In this document: positions 12,101 to 20,485 of the stretch, one piece after another | Numbering within the stretch: the first letter of the stretch is position 1 | How the letters are laid out: the number at the start of each line of letters is the position of its first letter | NCBI GenBank assembly: GCA_963971285.1 | Contig: OZ020261.1 | Coordinates: 434,001 to 498,000, forward strand | Source of the DNA: Astropecten irregularis | Lineage: Eukaryota; Echinodermata; Asteroidea; Paxillosida; Astropectinidae | Length of the DNA: 64,000 nucleotides | Reading direction: 5' to 3' | Notes under the pieces: generated by a model | What the model was told of the DNA's origin: nothing | The model's database searches: none | The model's input: the letters and a program-made list of their open reading frames with translations, nothing else | Translations under genes and position numbers: made by a program

Positions 12101-15100
12101 AGCGGCCATAGAAGCATTCCCTGTCTAATGCCTGCACCTCCAGCATGATATCCATAGGCATCTGTTGTAGCTGGTCCTTCGCTGGAAACAGCTGGCCGTT
12201 CTCCACATCGGAATAGGCCAGGAGCTTTTCTCCATAGCCAATGAGAACTCTCAGCTGACTCAATACTTTGCTGTATGATTCCAATTCCTGGAGGGATGAT
12301 GTGAGACAAGATGTGAGAACTCAACATAGTACAGAATCAAAGAATGCAACTGCAATTGTACCCCTTTTACATAAATAAAAGTGAGACAACTTTTATGGAT
12401 CTATGGGTTATTGGCTAACCCACCTCAATCCTCCAAAATCCTTCTGGTAGTTTTGGAGGATTTCGGAGGATTCAGGATAATGTCATTTTCAAGTGAGGAC
12501 CACTTGAGGAGTGGCAAGGATTCAGGATAAACGCATTTGTTTAGGTAGGGCCACTGAAGGATTCTGAAGAATTCAGGATTCAGGTACCTCTCATTTTGAG
12601 TATAACTAGTGAGATCACTGGAGGACTGTGGAGGATTCAGGATGAACACAGTTTTTCAAGTGTGACCATTGGAGGATTGTGGAGGATTCAGGATGGTACA
12701 CAGTAAAATTCCCCCAGGGGGTTAGGGTTGGCTTAACCCCATAATACTCAGTTACTGGGAGAATTCACACTATCATTTTCCTGGCGGAAGTTCAGAAAAA
12801 CAAGTTGGTTATTATGCCGGGGTTTCTTAAGCCCTGCTCTCAACCAAGGGTCAAGGACGGACAATACACCGATCCAGTACACCACACCCCTTGACAAATT
12901 GACCAATCACAATGCATTATTTAAGGTCCGACAAATTGCCGCCATTTTGTCTGACATAACGTATTCCTTACTATACAAGTAATAAACTGCTGCAAACTGC
13001 TCATCTGCCAAAATGACCTGAAATTTATAAAATGCTTAGAGTTGGGAGGGCCCCCAAAAAAGAAGATCCTGCTAGGATCGAAACGTCTCTCCCTCCCAAC
13101 TGTAAGTATTCTTTACTACACACTTTTTGTTGAATTTACTTTTGTCTTGAATACAAGGCAATTCTTTTACAAACCCAAGTTTTATCCTCAACCATGGTCA
13201 TGTGGTGTTTATATATATTCCAGACTCTTGATGCCCTGGCTGAGAGGAAATATGTACATTTTTGGCCTTTTCCAAAACCAAAGTCCAACAGAGAGAAGTG
13301 CTTTCGGTGATTGAGGGTATGCAATTTGTCGCAGGTGGGCAATCGTGACACATTGTGTGTACATTGTTGTCGGACGTTGCTATGGTGGGTGTGGCCTACT
13401 GGATTGGTGTATTAACCCTAACCCACTTGAGCCTTTTATATAACTACCCTCCTCAATCCTTCAAAATCCTCATAGGGACATACAGTAGTTAAAAAAAAAG
13501 CATTCCTCCTCAATCCTCCATAATCCTCCAGTGATCTCACTTATACTCAAAATGAGAGGTACCTGAATCCTGAATCCTTCAAAATCCTTCGGTGGCCATA
13601 CCTCAAAAAATGCGTTTATCCTGAATCCTTGCAACTCCTCAAGTGGTCCTCACTTGAAAATGACATTATATCCTGAATCCTCCGAAATCCTCCAAAATAC
13701 CAGAAGGATTTTGGAGGATTGAGGAGGGTTAGGGTTAAAAACAGAAGGATCTGTGGGTTGATATCGTGACGGAAAACCAAACAGGATTCATACATTGTCC
13801 ATAATCAAGTCATGGCACAATGTACCATCCATTAAGCTCCGCTCCATTTGTTTCACACAGTGTCCGATCACAGCTCAGTGTCCAACAAGTGTTGACAGGT
13901 AGTGTGCACTGCATGCATATGCCACATAGCAAGTGTGGCATTGAAGATAAACTTGTTCATTGCCCACTTGTGCAGTGGGTGGGGCTTACTGAAGTGATGA
14001 CTGTAACCCTTGGCCTATAATATTGATATATTATACAGCATGTCCATTTCCAAATGTCAGACCAAGGGTTACGATCATCACAACTAACTGAATCAGACTA
14101 CCGGTAATGTTGTAAAGTAATTTCCAACAAACCCTTTCTCAATTGCAGATTCATGCTTTTTCAACTTGTTTGTAGGAACTGACCATCATCACGTTATGAA
14201 TGAAAAAAGCGATTTACAAATTAAATTGCCTCATGTGTTTTGGTGTGTTGAGTTAAGTACATCAAGTACCATGATTAGAGCATAGAGGAAGGAAACAGAT
14301 AGAGTTAGGGGCCTGACATTTCGATCCTAGCAGGATCTTTCTCAAACTGCCAACACTGGTCAAAGGCTAAATGACACAAGGACAAGAACATGCATGTAAA
14401 GATACAATGTACACCAAGGGCCTGTTTGTATCAGGCACACGATCAGTGATCTTGCAGATCCACGTCCCATGTGATGTCGGCACGCTAAAAATTAAATGGG
14501 ATCCGAGGAGCAGCAGGGTTACTGATGCATGATCGCGTGCCTGAAACAAACAGGCCCATAGATGGATGAGAGGATCACCTGTAGAGAGAATCTTGAGAGT
14601 TATAAGGGCACCAAATATCTCGTAAAGGAGTAAAGAAAACCATGATTAACCGTTAACAAGATAGACTTTGTACACAAACAGCAATGAAGTGAAACTTTGA
14701 AAATGTGTGGGCGTACAAACTACAACATGTTTTTACATGTTCTTTTCCAATGTAAAGAAACCGAACAAAACATACTCTCAGGTAGTGGCCTGCTCTGAAG
14801 AGTAGACTGTCCCTATTAACAGCCACATATCGTGAAATCTGGATGAGTTTCTCGAGGCAACATTCCACCACCTTGATGAGGCTACGGTACCCATTCCCCG
14901 GTGTCTTCTCGTCAAAGTCGAACCGCGGCGCGATGGCAGCGAGGGTCTCCACGGCCGGTCTCACGGCGTCGCTCTCCTGCTCGATCAGGCAGAACACCGT
15001 GAAGAACTTCTCGCCATTGCTGCTCTTGGACTTCTGGTAATGCTCGATGTTATTGATGACAAGCTGTCGAAGGGTCTTGATTGTGAGTAGGACCGAATAG

Positions 15101-15165
15101 GAGGGATTCTCGACCGGTTTTTGACCGGCTCTGTTGATATTTTCCTCATTACCGTCCGCCTCCAT
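1..15165 (-). CDS. LIPE: Hormone-sensitive lipase gene (nine 5' coding exons, 3' end outside window)
   Basis: Hormone-sensitive lipase hydrolyses stored acylglycerols and cholesteryl esters in the cytosol and on lipid droplets. Nine exons join without a frame conflict: 15165-14776, 12287-12087, 9467-9349, 6649-6532, 5210-5031, 4257-4114, 3267-3123, 2324-1375 and 154-1. They give about 800 residues; the human short form is 775. Residues 1-330 match the HSL-specific N-terminal domain ([18 protein letters not shown]). The alpha/beta-hydrolase part has oxyanion motif HGGG (371-374), nucleophile Ser445 in GDSAGG, Asp754 in FDPLLDD and His784 in LPHGF. The Asp-His spacing of 30 equals the human spacing. 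Between Ser445 and Asp754 lies a long low-complexity regulatory insert, typical of metazoan HSL. The start ATG has A at -3 and G at +4 and an in-frame TGA three codons upstream. The stop codon and 3' UTR lie left of base 1. Identification is by motif and order; certainty is high. Confidence 0.97.
393..838 (-). mobile_element. tRNA-derived SINE head split by a hAT-like MITE (LIPE intron 8)
   Basis: Read on the minus strand, 838-806 plus 431-393 form a tRNA-like head with A box (AGTTGGTGGAGC) and B box (GGTTCAAATC). A 374-bp insert separates the two parts. The body, if any, runs toward lower coordinates and has no clear end. Confidence 0.6.
432..805. mobile_element. hAT-like MITE with 8-bp target duplication
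   Basis: Ends CAGTGTTGGGAGTACT and ACTCCAACACTG are inverted repeats. Flanks taccacac (424-431) and taccatac (806-813) are an 8-bp duplication with one mismatch. The CAGTG ends and 8-bp duplication fit the hAT superfamily. The interior matches 35590-35900. No coding frame is seen, so it is non-autonomous. Confidence 0.75.
1098..1358. mobile_element. Old copy of the 'ggctcaggctc' MITE (LIPE intron 8)
   Basis: Degenerate inverted ends: gggtctttt with ggctctggctcagg on the left, and aaccagagcc with aaaggaccc on the right. Same family as 4350-4590, 11573-12040, 18008-18225, 38046-38288 and 47391-47484, recognised by the GGCTC/GAGCC-rich ends. Diverged; boundaries approximate. Confidence 0.45.
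1375..2324 (-). CDS. LIPE: LIPE exon 8 (catalytic serine and regulatory insert)
   Basis: Largest exon: completes codon 433 and codes 434-749. It starts [18 protein letters not shown] with nucleophile Ser445, continues through [14 protein letters not shown], then an about 200-residue insert rich in Ser, Asp, Glu and Pro. It returns to conserved sequence at SYMSPLFA and LPPVHII. The insert carries basophilic sites RKLS (537-540) and RGSS (541-544), in the region where mammalian HSL holds its PKA sites. Donor ATT|GTAAGT at 1375/1374; the open frame beyond it is intron read-through. Confidence 0.96.
2352..2692 (-). mobile_element. tRNA-derived SINE (LIPE intron 7)
   Basis: On the minus strand a tRNA-like head has an A-box-like TGGCCTAGTGG and B box GGTTCAAATCC. 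A body of about 260 bp follows, ending in ATTATTATTATT. Head, body and simple-repeat tail are classic SINE structure. Confidence 0.7.
2871..3097. mobile_element. Fold-back MITE (LIPE intron 7)
   Basis: Two arms of about 90 bp are imperfect inverted copies. The left begins aatagaccgtttgtgcaacc, the right ends ggtcgcgcaataggtctatt. Each arm holds a CACGTG and the motif catctcatttgg. No coding capacity. It ends 26 bp from the exon 7 donor. Confidence 0.6.
3123..3267 (-). CDS. LIPE: LIPE exon 7
   Basis: Residues 385-432 plus one base of codon 433 (phase 1). Acceptor TCTGCAG|ATCTAC, donor [27 protein letters not shown] and [12 protein letters not shown] are nearly identical to human HSL. Confidence 0.96.
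3575..4105 (+). mobile_element. tRNA-derived SINE of the 'gactggagc' family, interrupted (LIPE intron 6)
   Basis: A tRNA-like unit at 3646-3718 has A box TGGCTCAGTTGG and B box GGTTCGAATCC. It is preceded by the family leader (gacaccaccaac) and followed by the tail caatgact...tatggttatttgat at 4055-4105. A second SINE (3734-4055) sits in the tail. Related copies are at 11754, 16538, 17055 and 21045. Confidence 0.65.
3734..4055 (-). mobile_element. Second SINE nested in the tail of the 3575 SINE
   Basis: On the minus strand it begins with a tRNA-like head (B box GGGTTTAATCCC), then a central part containing ggttctccggttttcctccc, and ends in ATTATTATTATT next to the older element. It explains why that element's tail is split. 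Confidence 0.6.
4114..4257 (-). CDS. LIPE: LIPE exon 6 (oxyanion-hole HGGG)
   Basis: Residues 337-384, phase 0 at both ends. Acceptor ATACAG|GGCTGG, donor GAG|GTAAGC. After a variable Pro/Gln/Lys-rich linker it codes [19 protein letters not shown]. The HGGG motif of the HSL/GDXG hydrolase family is at 371-374. Confidence 0.96.
4350..4590. mobile_element. 'ggctcaggctc' MITE copy (LIPE intron 5/6 border side)
   Basis: Left end acgaaacaggctcaggctcc and right end cagagcctgagcctccgttt are inverted repeats. The interior holds the family marker ggcttttggctgcggtt. Same order as 18008-18225. It lies in LIPE intron 5. Confidence 0.6.
4623..4803. mobile_element. Short fold-back MITE (LIPE intron 5)
   Basis: The end ggcttgaggcttggcttgg with tgctaccgcc is mirrored by ggcggtagcg and accaagcctagcctcaagcc. 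About 180 bp, no coding frame. Next to it, 4805-4937 is another small inverted repeat (aggtggctct with agagccacct), related to 2772-2870. Confidence 0.55.
5031..5210 (-). CDS. LIPE: LIPE exon 5
   Basis: Residues 277-336, phase 0 to phase 0. Acceptor CCTCAG|GAGATG, donor [27 protein letters not shown] matches human LAHTGPGPVLVRLISY, the join between N-terminal and catalytic domains. Confidence 0.95.
5437..5460. repeat. Poly-T tract
   Basis: A run of T with one C. It lies just downstream of the LINE fragment ending near 5541 (minus strand), where it reads as poly-A, so it may be that fragment's 3' tail. Confidence 0.5.
5541..5819 (-). pseudogene. LINE ORF2 C-terminal fragment (LIPE intron 4)
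   Basis: A 92-residue frame contains [19 protein letters not shown] and [13 protein letters not shown]. This is the signature of the extreme C-terminus of jockey/CR1/RTE-type ORF2 proteins (R..SFFPR...WNSLP). The rest of the element is absent: a 5'-truncated dead copy. Confidence 0.65.
5837..6040 (+). pseudogene. LINE ORF2 C-terminal zinc-knuckle fragment (LIPE intron 4)
   Basis: The plus-strand frame codes [12 protein letters not shown], then [15 protein letters not shown] and TPEDLM. This is the Cys-rich C-terminus of jockey-like non-LTR reverse transcriptases (C-x-C-G-x-x-Q-T-M-x-H-L-L-x-x-C). Only 67 codons survive. It lies head to head with the fragment ending at 5819, so two unrelated insertions meet here. 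Confidence 0.65.
6344..6481. mobile_element. Small MITE, 'gtcgatttcaccaaactc' family (LIPE intron 4)
   Basis: Ends gtcgatttcacc and gtgaaatggaccc are inverted. The interior has paired 'caatcgta' and 'aatcgatagta' motifs. Two further copies, 53999-54141 and 62264-62419, share order and length (about 140-155 bp). A relative is at 22630-22780. Confidence 0.6.
6532..6649 (-). CDS. LIPE: LIPE exon 4
   Basis: Completes codon 237 and codes residues 238-276, ending in phase 0. Acceptor ATGCAG|GAGTCG, donor [19 protein letters not shown] and [10 protein letters not shown] align with human RFAIDPELRG and FWKAFWNITE. Confidence 0.94.
6873..7125. repeat. 28-bp tandem repeat with a duplicated flank
   Basis: The unit caacattttgaaacaatag plus aaaaaacct recurs about four times. 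It is flanked on both sides by copies of atttttcatttacaataata...ggacaac.cacccat, so a larger segment was duplicated too. A short CA tract lies at 6859-6874. Located in LIPE intron 3. Confidence 0.75.
7722..8084. mobile_element. TTAA-site MITE copy 1 (LIPE intron 3)
   Basis: Ends aagtagtatcatac and gtatgatagtacct are inverted repeats, flanked by TTAA at 7718-7721 and 8085-8088. The core holds the palindrome gatcttttaaaagatc. Same family as 17416, 20486, 24000, 44755, 48995, 50337 and 62746. Confidence 0.75.
8454..9144. mobile_element. 'gagtac'-rich hAT-like element copy (LIPE intron 3)
   Basis: Starts CAGTGTTGTAGTCGAGTACC and ends gagtacgagtactccaac, with many GAGTAC/GTACTC motifs near both ends. 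Same end type as 432-805, 38888-39091 and 57967-58106. A clean target duplication could not be read. Confidence 0.5.
9349..9467 (-). CDS. LIPE: LIPE exon 3
   Basis: Residues 198-236 plus two bases of codon 237 (phase 2). Acceptor TTTGCAG|TTTTGTG, donor ATGG|GTATGT. The part [19 protein letters not shown] and VASSLF parallels human [21 protein letters not shown]. Confidence 0.93.
11367..11575. repeat. 'tcctagcaggatctttctcaaa' dispersed repeat copy
   Basis: Contains aaactgcttatcaaccaa...gcctgacg, ttctagcaggacctttctc and its inverted partner, forming a hairpin. Other copies or parts: 6240-6275, 12960-13100, 14310-14350, 15885-16035, 41925-42045 and 48870-48912. The shared core GATCCTAGCAGGATC is a near-palindrome. 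Confidence 0.55.
11573..12040. mobile_element. 'ggctcaggctc' MITE hosting an inverted-dimer SINE (LIPE intron 2, into exon 2 flank)
   Basis: The outer parts 11573-11753 and 11976-12040 together match the uninterrupted copies (cttccgaaccgcagccaa ... cgaaatggagcc). The 222-bp insert 11754-11975 is flanked by an exact 13-bp duplication of MITE sequence. Confidence 0.6.
11754..11975. mobile_element. Inverted-dimer tRNA SINE with 13-bp target duplication
   Basis: The target duplication actcgttatttta is exact at 11741-11753 and 11976-11988. The left half is a whole tRNA-like unit in reverse (gactggagctggattcgaaa through actgagccatcc). The right half is a forward unit lacking the first about 20 bases (gtagagcgcc through gctccagtc). 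The family tail caatgactttaaattcagtc follows. The duplication shows the dimer arrived in a single insertion. Confidence 0.75.
12087..12287 (-). CDS. LIPE: LIPE exon 2
   Basis: Residues 131-197, phase 0 at both ends. Acceptor CTCCAG|GAATTGG, donor CCAG|GTATGG. It contains [11 protein letters not shown], one of the most conserved HSL N-terminal motifs (human [11 protein letters not shown]). Confidence 0.95.
12421..13728. mobile_element. Fold-back element with about 220-bp inverted arms (LIPE intron 1)
   Basis: The left arm (12421-12643) and right arm (13506-13728) are inverted copies at roughly 90 percent. Both carry repeated tcctgaatcct and gaggattcagga motifs and a small end hairpin. The 860-bp middle has no coding frame and includes a 'gctaggatcgaaacgtc' repeat piece (12960-13100). 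Confidence 0.65.
14418..14557. mobile_element. 140-bp MITE (LIPE intron 1)
   Basis: Ends gggcctgtttgtatcaggca and tgcctgaaacaaacaggccc are inverted repeats extending about 30 bp with few mismatches. No coding frame. Confidence 0.65.
14776..15165 (-). CDS. LIPE: LIPE exon 1 (start codon, HSL N-terminal domain)
   Basis: Codes residues 1-130. The segment with TPGNGYRSL and [14 protein letters not shown] aligns with the human stretch TPANGYRSL and SRYVASNRRSIFFR. The donor reads AGA|GTATG and the exon ends in phase 0. The first about 20 residues are acidic and not conserved. An in-frame stop just upstream supports this ATG. Confidence 0.95.
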
Positions 15166-16537
15166 TTTTCCTCACTGATGCGTATGGAAAAAATGCACGG
15201 TGTTACTGAATGGATGGCACCCAGACCCAATCGTATTCAAATAACCCGTGCAGAAGTGTAGCGCGCCTGACTATGCCAAGCCCAAACCACGGCTATGCCT
15301 TTTCGTGTTTATTTATAGCTCTATGATCATCAATAAGGTAGCTTATTTTAATCATTAATGCGGAAAATAAGAATTGACTCTCCTTTTTCAAGGTGAGGTT
15401 AAAACATCAGTGGATTCTCCCACGCAGTACCAGACGCCTGTAAACAAACCATGTTTACTTTGAACTTCACCACTTTGCGTTTAGGTTTTTTCTTTATAAT
15501 ACAGTGTAAATAATTATTCATTATTTATTATTATAATTTTTATATTATTTTTCTAAATTGCATACTACACAGGTTAGCATCTGAAAGTTAACATTATTTT
15601 GGGAGACACCGGTCAATAGGGAGACATGTTGTTGTCCCCCCCCCCCCAAAAAAAAAAAAAATCTACATCCCAAAGACTTATTTTTACTGTCTATAAATTA
15701 TCAAACACGCACTAGCATTAATTTTGTATCAATTTTAGTTTATTGGGAGACATTTCCAAAGGATCGTACACAAACTTTACCTATTTCTAAACATCTTCCA
15801 AACCAATGAAATTGAAATGAACGTATTGGAGAGTGTTTTATACTAAAACAATTTGGGCAGTGATACATTATTATTCACTCCAGACACTAACCTGCCTCCC
15901 TAATTAAGCAATTAAAACAGTAATATCCTTTGAGAAAAATTCCTGCTAGGATCGAAACGCGCCAGGCCCTCCTAACTCCAAGCATCATGTAATTAAGCTG
16001 ATGAGCAGTTTGCAGCAGTTTACTACTTGTAGTTGATTAAAACAAATATTGTGACAAAAATTAATGGGCAGCTCACAGACGAAATCACGGTACATACCAT
16101 CTATCCTTATTACGTTTTTGGTAATACATTTCCATTATCCAATAATAAAAGGTTCGATGCGTGTTTACCGTGCAGGCAGACAGTCCAGTGGTTTTATTTT
16201 TGTTAATGAATTATGCCATTCAACAGATGGCTGCATATTCGAAAGTTTTCTTTATGATGTATATATAATTATTAGCTGCATCGTAATTTCACGTAATTGG
16301 TTAAAAGGATTTAGAACAAAACACAAAACTGAATGAAAACAAACTCAAAACTCAAAACCAAAAAGTAAAAAAACTCAAAACCCAAAAGTATGTTTTTTTT
16401 TCTAAACATAAACTAATTATTTGAGAAAGGTCACGGTTTTATGCTTGTGTAAAATACGAATTAGCACAGAAATAAGCAACATATAAAAATGCAACTGATA
16501 CTCAAAAGGGCTGGACTTTTTAACAGCCAATAATCTT

Positions 16538-16727
16538 TGAAAAGTGAACAAAGAAAAATTGACTGGAGGAGGATTCGAACCGGCGACCGGCTCAGTTGGT
16601 AGAGCGCCTGTACGGTATTCAAGATGTCGCCGGTTCGAATCCCGATTCAGTCAATTGTTCTTTGTTCACTTTTCAATGACTTTGAATTCAGTCAGTTTCC
16701 GCCGGGTGCATGGTTATTATTTTGATG
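16538..16727. mobile_element. Inverted-dimer tRNA SINE with 13-bp target duplication
   Basis: Flanks agccaataatctt (16525-16537) and agccaacaatctt (16728-16740) differ at one base. The first about 48 bp (aaaagtgaacaaagaaaaat through ggattcgaaccggcgac) are mirrored by gtcgccggttcgaatcccg through ttctttgttcactttt. Between lie the forward A box and anticodon arm. The tail attcagtcagtttcc follows. Confidence 0.75.
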
Positions 16728-17054
16728 AGCCAACAATCTTCATAGTTTTATTTTCCATCCCAAGGTACAACAACATTAATTACAATTGTCACTTTTGTGT
16801 TTGCATTATGAGCATTATTTTATTATTTTTATTATCACTTTAATTTTATTTTATTTGTTTTATTTTTACTGTGATGCTAATTTAAATCATTAATACATCT
16901 CAATGAAATAGTACGGGTATGGTGGGCTCCGCAGTATAAAATATAAATGCAATAAAATTATTATTATCTTGTTTTATATCATCATTATACTTTGGTATAG
17001 GAAACCCAAACAGACAAAATTAATTCACAAAGTATAACTTACAGGGTACAAAAA

Positions 17055-17155
17055 TTTCGTTAAAATAAACCACAAGGGAAATTTACTGAATTTGAAGTGA
17101 ATGAAAAGTGAACAAAGACAAATTGACTGGAGCGGGATTCGAACCGGCGACCTCC
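17055..17155 (-). mobile_element. Truncated copy of the 'gactggagc' tRNA SINE
   Basis: Only the 3' part of the tRNA-like unit (B box GGTTCGAATCC on the minus strand) and the tail with cccttgtggttt remain. The A-box half is lost at about 17155. Confidence 0.6.
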
Positions 17156-17415
17156 TTTGACTCTATGTGCTCATGAGAGAGCGCCCTCTATAATGTAAAA
17201 CCGACTGGGAATGGAGAAGGATTTTAAAATTAATTTTGATTGTCTTTTATGATAATAGTTCTTGTGATTACAAACTCATTGGAATTAGGGAGAGATATCC
17301 ATAATTGAATTCACCATACCCGGCACACTGATAAGTCAACTGCATGGTCGAGTTTCACTTCGGTACTGGAATAATTTTTCAGAAAGATGCTACATGTGTT
17401 TCATAACAGTTTTAA

Positions 17416-17790
17416 AGGTAGTACAGGATTGTTAACATACCCAAACAGAATAATGTGCACAGATTTACCTTTAACTTTCAGGATATGACGGTGGTAGAGA
17501 AACATACCGTTCAAAGATTTCCGCCTGAAATGGTGTATTTGTCCAGAAATTAGTCAAACAAAGACCGAAAACAGTTTTTAACGGGTCCCGATACGAGATC
17601 AAAACTGTTTTCGATTTAGTCTTTTTGTTTGACTAATTTCTGAATGTTTTTAAAAGAAAATTTAATCTGTTTTTAATCGCTATTTTCTTGTGATTGAGAT
17701 GACCGATTGAGCTCAAATTTTCCCTGGTGTGTTATTTTATAATATCAGACATAATAAGTGTGAGTGCTGTTCTTTGACCTTTACCAATCG
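17416..17790. mobile_element. TTAA-site MITE copy 2
   Basis: The left end aggtagtacagg follows TTAA at 17412-17415. The interior carries the family sequence (cgcctgaaatggtgtatttg) and a long hairpin between gaaattagtcaaacaaagac (17548 on) and its mirror ending near 17643. The right end is degenerate, so the boundary is approximate. Confidence 0.6.
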
Positions 17791-18007
17791 TGTATTATTA
17801 ATGGTCATCATTGTTGCTTTTGTGAGGTTTTTTACTTGGTCCAATCGCCTTATAATAATACACTATTGTTTTCTTTTTTTTTTGAAAATAATTGTTTCAT
17901 ATTACTCGAGATGAACAGTCATATTTTCGATTTGATCAAGAAGTGATTTTTCCATCCTAATAATTACACTAATTATATAATTATCATGATGTCTGAAAGA
18001 AGTTTTA

Positions 18008-18225
18008 TGGCCGTTTACGAAACAGAGGTTCATACTCCGTCTCAGGCTCCGTCTCGTGGTAGGTATCAAAAATAAAGGCTTTTGGCTGCGGTTCTGAAGT
18101 AGGGCCTATAGATTCTCTGGTTTAAAAAGGCTTCAGCTTCATTGAAAAACCACAACCTATATTTTCAGCATATGGATGTAATGAGCTGGAGCCTGAGCCT
18201 CCGTTTCGTATGCCCTTTTGCTTGA
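18008..18225. mobile_element. 'ggctcaggctc' MITE, uninterrupted copy
   Basis: Ends acgaaacagagg with ctcaggctcc and ggagcctgagcctccgtttc are inverted. The interior holds ggcttttggctgcggttctg and gaaaaaccacaacctatatt as in the other copies. A good reference copy, since nothing is inserted in it. Confidence 0.65.
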
Positions 18226-18699
18226 TAACTTCCTTCGATTCTGGCTGATAATGTTTCACCCTATTATAATTTATTTATAATAAAGAAAAGAACACCATGG
18301 GATCGAAGAAAAGGAACCACCAAGCTTACCGAGATTAATTTACGAAATGTTCAGAAACTTAATTTCAGACAACTCCACTGCAAAAAAAACGCAGAAAACA
18401 TGGCATCAAAATGTTTTGGTGTTAGTTTTGCGTGTTTACAGAAACCTTCCAAGCGGACGCGTTCACATCACCTGCTGCGTGAACTGTTTGAAAAACAACA
18501 ATAAAATTCTGTTCCTTTTCTGTAACCGGTATACCGCCCTCCTGTGGTTCACAGGATAGGTCTTCCCAGCAGTTTCCTAAACCTACAACAAGTCGCTGAG
18601 TATTTTTATTCAGATTGACAGCCACAGTGCAGTATTCTTTGCACGTAGTATTGGTAACGTCGTATTCAATATTTACTAAAAGACTAGAACAAGTTTATG

Positions 18700-19016
18700 T
18701 AAATCAGGATGAATCATGCTGAGTGTGTATTATGAGTAGCAAAGGCGGACGAAACCCTAGTGACTAATAGTCTCGACCCCGCCGCAGCTCCTCTCCCATT
18801 GATATTGCGTATACCTCCCGAAGATAGTCTGGTTCGGGGTTTAATGAAAAATTTCAAGATGGCCACAGATGTGACAAATTTCTGACGATTTTTCTGTGCT
18901 GTAACATCCGTTTTAAACGGAATACTCCGCGGACACCGTCGACTTTATTCTGCTGGTTAGTTGGATAGGATATCTTGGAGGATTTGAAGGAGATAACTGG
19001 GTTGTTTTTTAGCAGG
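18700..19016 (+). other. Probable non-coding first exon of a plus-strand gene
   Basis: A CpG-containing, non-repetitive stretch ends at a strong donor AGCAGG|GTAAGTG (19016/19017). ATGs inside it (for example 18853) open only short frames, so it would be 5' UTR. It lies about 3.6 kb from the LIPE start in divergent orientation and is the best candidate upstream exon for the exon with an acceptor at 37826. The 5' boundary is a guess; no transcript evidence. Confidence 0.4.
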
Positions 19017-19875
19017 GTAAGTGTTTATTGTCGCTTTTTCTGTGACAAGTTTCTTGAGTGATTGGTTACGGAGTCTTGCATCTTTTCAACGGAATTCTCG
19101 GCCGACCGCAAGGCGTTTTTGGCGGTAGCCGTTCCAGCAGTCACGCCTGTCATGACGTTCTTTCGTACAACTACAAATGTACAGATATTTCGTTTGAAAA
19201 ACCTCCCAAAACAATTGAAACATAAACAGAAACTAGGCCCCAAATACTTTTAGCATTGTTTAGTGTCGCAGTTGTACGTTGGAAGTTATTTTATGAAGAA
19301 AAAAAGCTTCAATTTTGGGAAAAATGCACTTTGAAAATTGACTTTGCCTGTATAGTGTATTAAAATGTCATGTGTTAGCCTAGGCCTATTTGTTTTTAAT
19401 ATTTTATTTGTCGCTCTATGCCGGTAATTAGCTTATTAATATTATAAGTCAGTGTTCGTTCGTGTACATTAGTCCACTCTAGTTAGTCTGGTAGGCCTAC
19501 CCAGCTTCTAAAATACATGTAACATGTGCGTAAAGTGCACATCATTTGTAGGCCTACAACATATAAATATAAATAGTTGCCTACGACTCTTCATTTGTTG
19601 GGTCTGGGCTCTGGGTACGAAACTAACCATAGTGGACGAATGTACATGAATGCCTCAATAATTAATGTTTCATGAAGGTCTGTACTAAATGAGGCTGCTA
19701 GTACAACTGGCATATTTTTTCATATTTTTATGTAAAGTTCTGCAGCTTCATGCTGCAATGTCTATAAGTTACAGACGGTTTATGAAGTATACAGTCACAA
19801 CAGGTGCAGTGGTTCATCAGCTTGGTTCATACACACATGTACTTCATGTGAACACTACAGTAAAGTATGATGTCA

Positions 19876-20165
19876 ATTATTATTAGTATTATTATCAATT
19901 ATTTCTGGTAATGACACCAAGGATTCCTCAAAAGCGCCCTAGGCACTGTAGCTCGAAAGCCTGATGAAACCTTTTTATGGAAAGATGATGAGAAGAAGAT
20001 ACAGTTTTAGAAGTGGGAGGAAAACCCCAGAGTAATATTCTGGGTTAAACCCACAGAATCAGGTAGGGACTGAAAACCCAATCCACTTGTGAACCGAGCC
20101 GGACTTGAACCGGGTCCGCCAGAGGTGAAAGGCGAGGAAAGAACCGCTACGCCAACCTGACTCCC
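19876..20165 (-). mobile_element. tRNA-derived SINE, family with ATT tail (copy 1)
   Basis: On the minus strand the head GGAGTCAGGTTGGCGTAGCGG holds the A box, and GGTTCAAGTCC is the B box. The body includes gggttttcctcccac and gcgcttttgaggaatccttg. It ends in irregular ATT repeats. A second copy at 37491-37764 matches almost along its length. Confidence 0.75.
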
Positions 20166-20475
20166 TTTAAAGGCCCTTTAAACTCCAACATTATGTTTTG
20201 TTGGGATCTGTTAGGCTGAGGAGGGTACAGTTGTTGGAATTTGCTAAGATTGATACCATGTGTAAATGAGGTTTATTTTTGCATAGGGCCTTATGTACAC
20301 AGTCTGCCAAATTCCAACAGTATTAAGCAACTGTTGGAACTTGATGAGCTGTGTACCGTTGTTATAGAGTAATCTGTTGGAGTATAACAGGTTGAGTACA
20401 GTGGACATTACCTGACACTCCAGGCTGTTGGAGTGTGTTAGGCTGAGAAAGGTATTGAGTACAAATGTCTAGGGG
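20165..20475. repeat. 'ctgttggaa' repeat-rich stretch
   Basis: Repeated ctgttggaatt, ccaacagta and ctgttggagt motifs in both orientations between aaaggcccttt and ggggttagggttttaaaggg. Probably a degenerate fold-back element. Similar motifs occur in the insert at 51316-51555. Confidence 0.4.
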
Positions 20476-20485
20476 GTTAGGGTTT

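Larger units (their letters stand above)
15166..18700. other. Spacer between LIPE and the divergent plus-strand transcript
   Basis: No coding exon recognised. Holds the presumed LIPE 5' UTR and promoter next to 15166, a C-run/A-run at 15637-15662, a piece of the 'gatcctagcaggatc' repeat (15885-16035), two tRNA-SINE copies, a TTAA-site MITE copy and a 'ggctcaggctc' MITE (all listed separately). No TATA box or clear core promoter could be assigned. Confidence 0.5.

Noticed and set aside
15637-15662. C-run followed by A-run
   Set aside because: Simple low-complexity tract; no element ends around it and no sign of a processed transcript.
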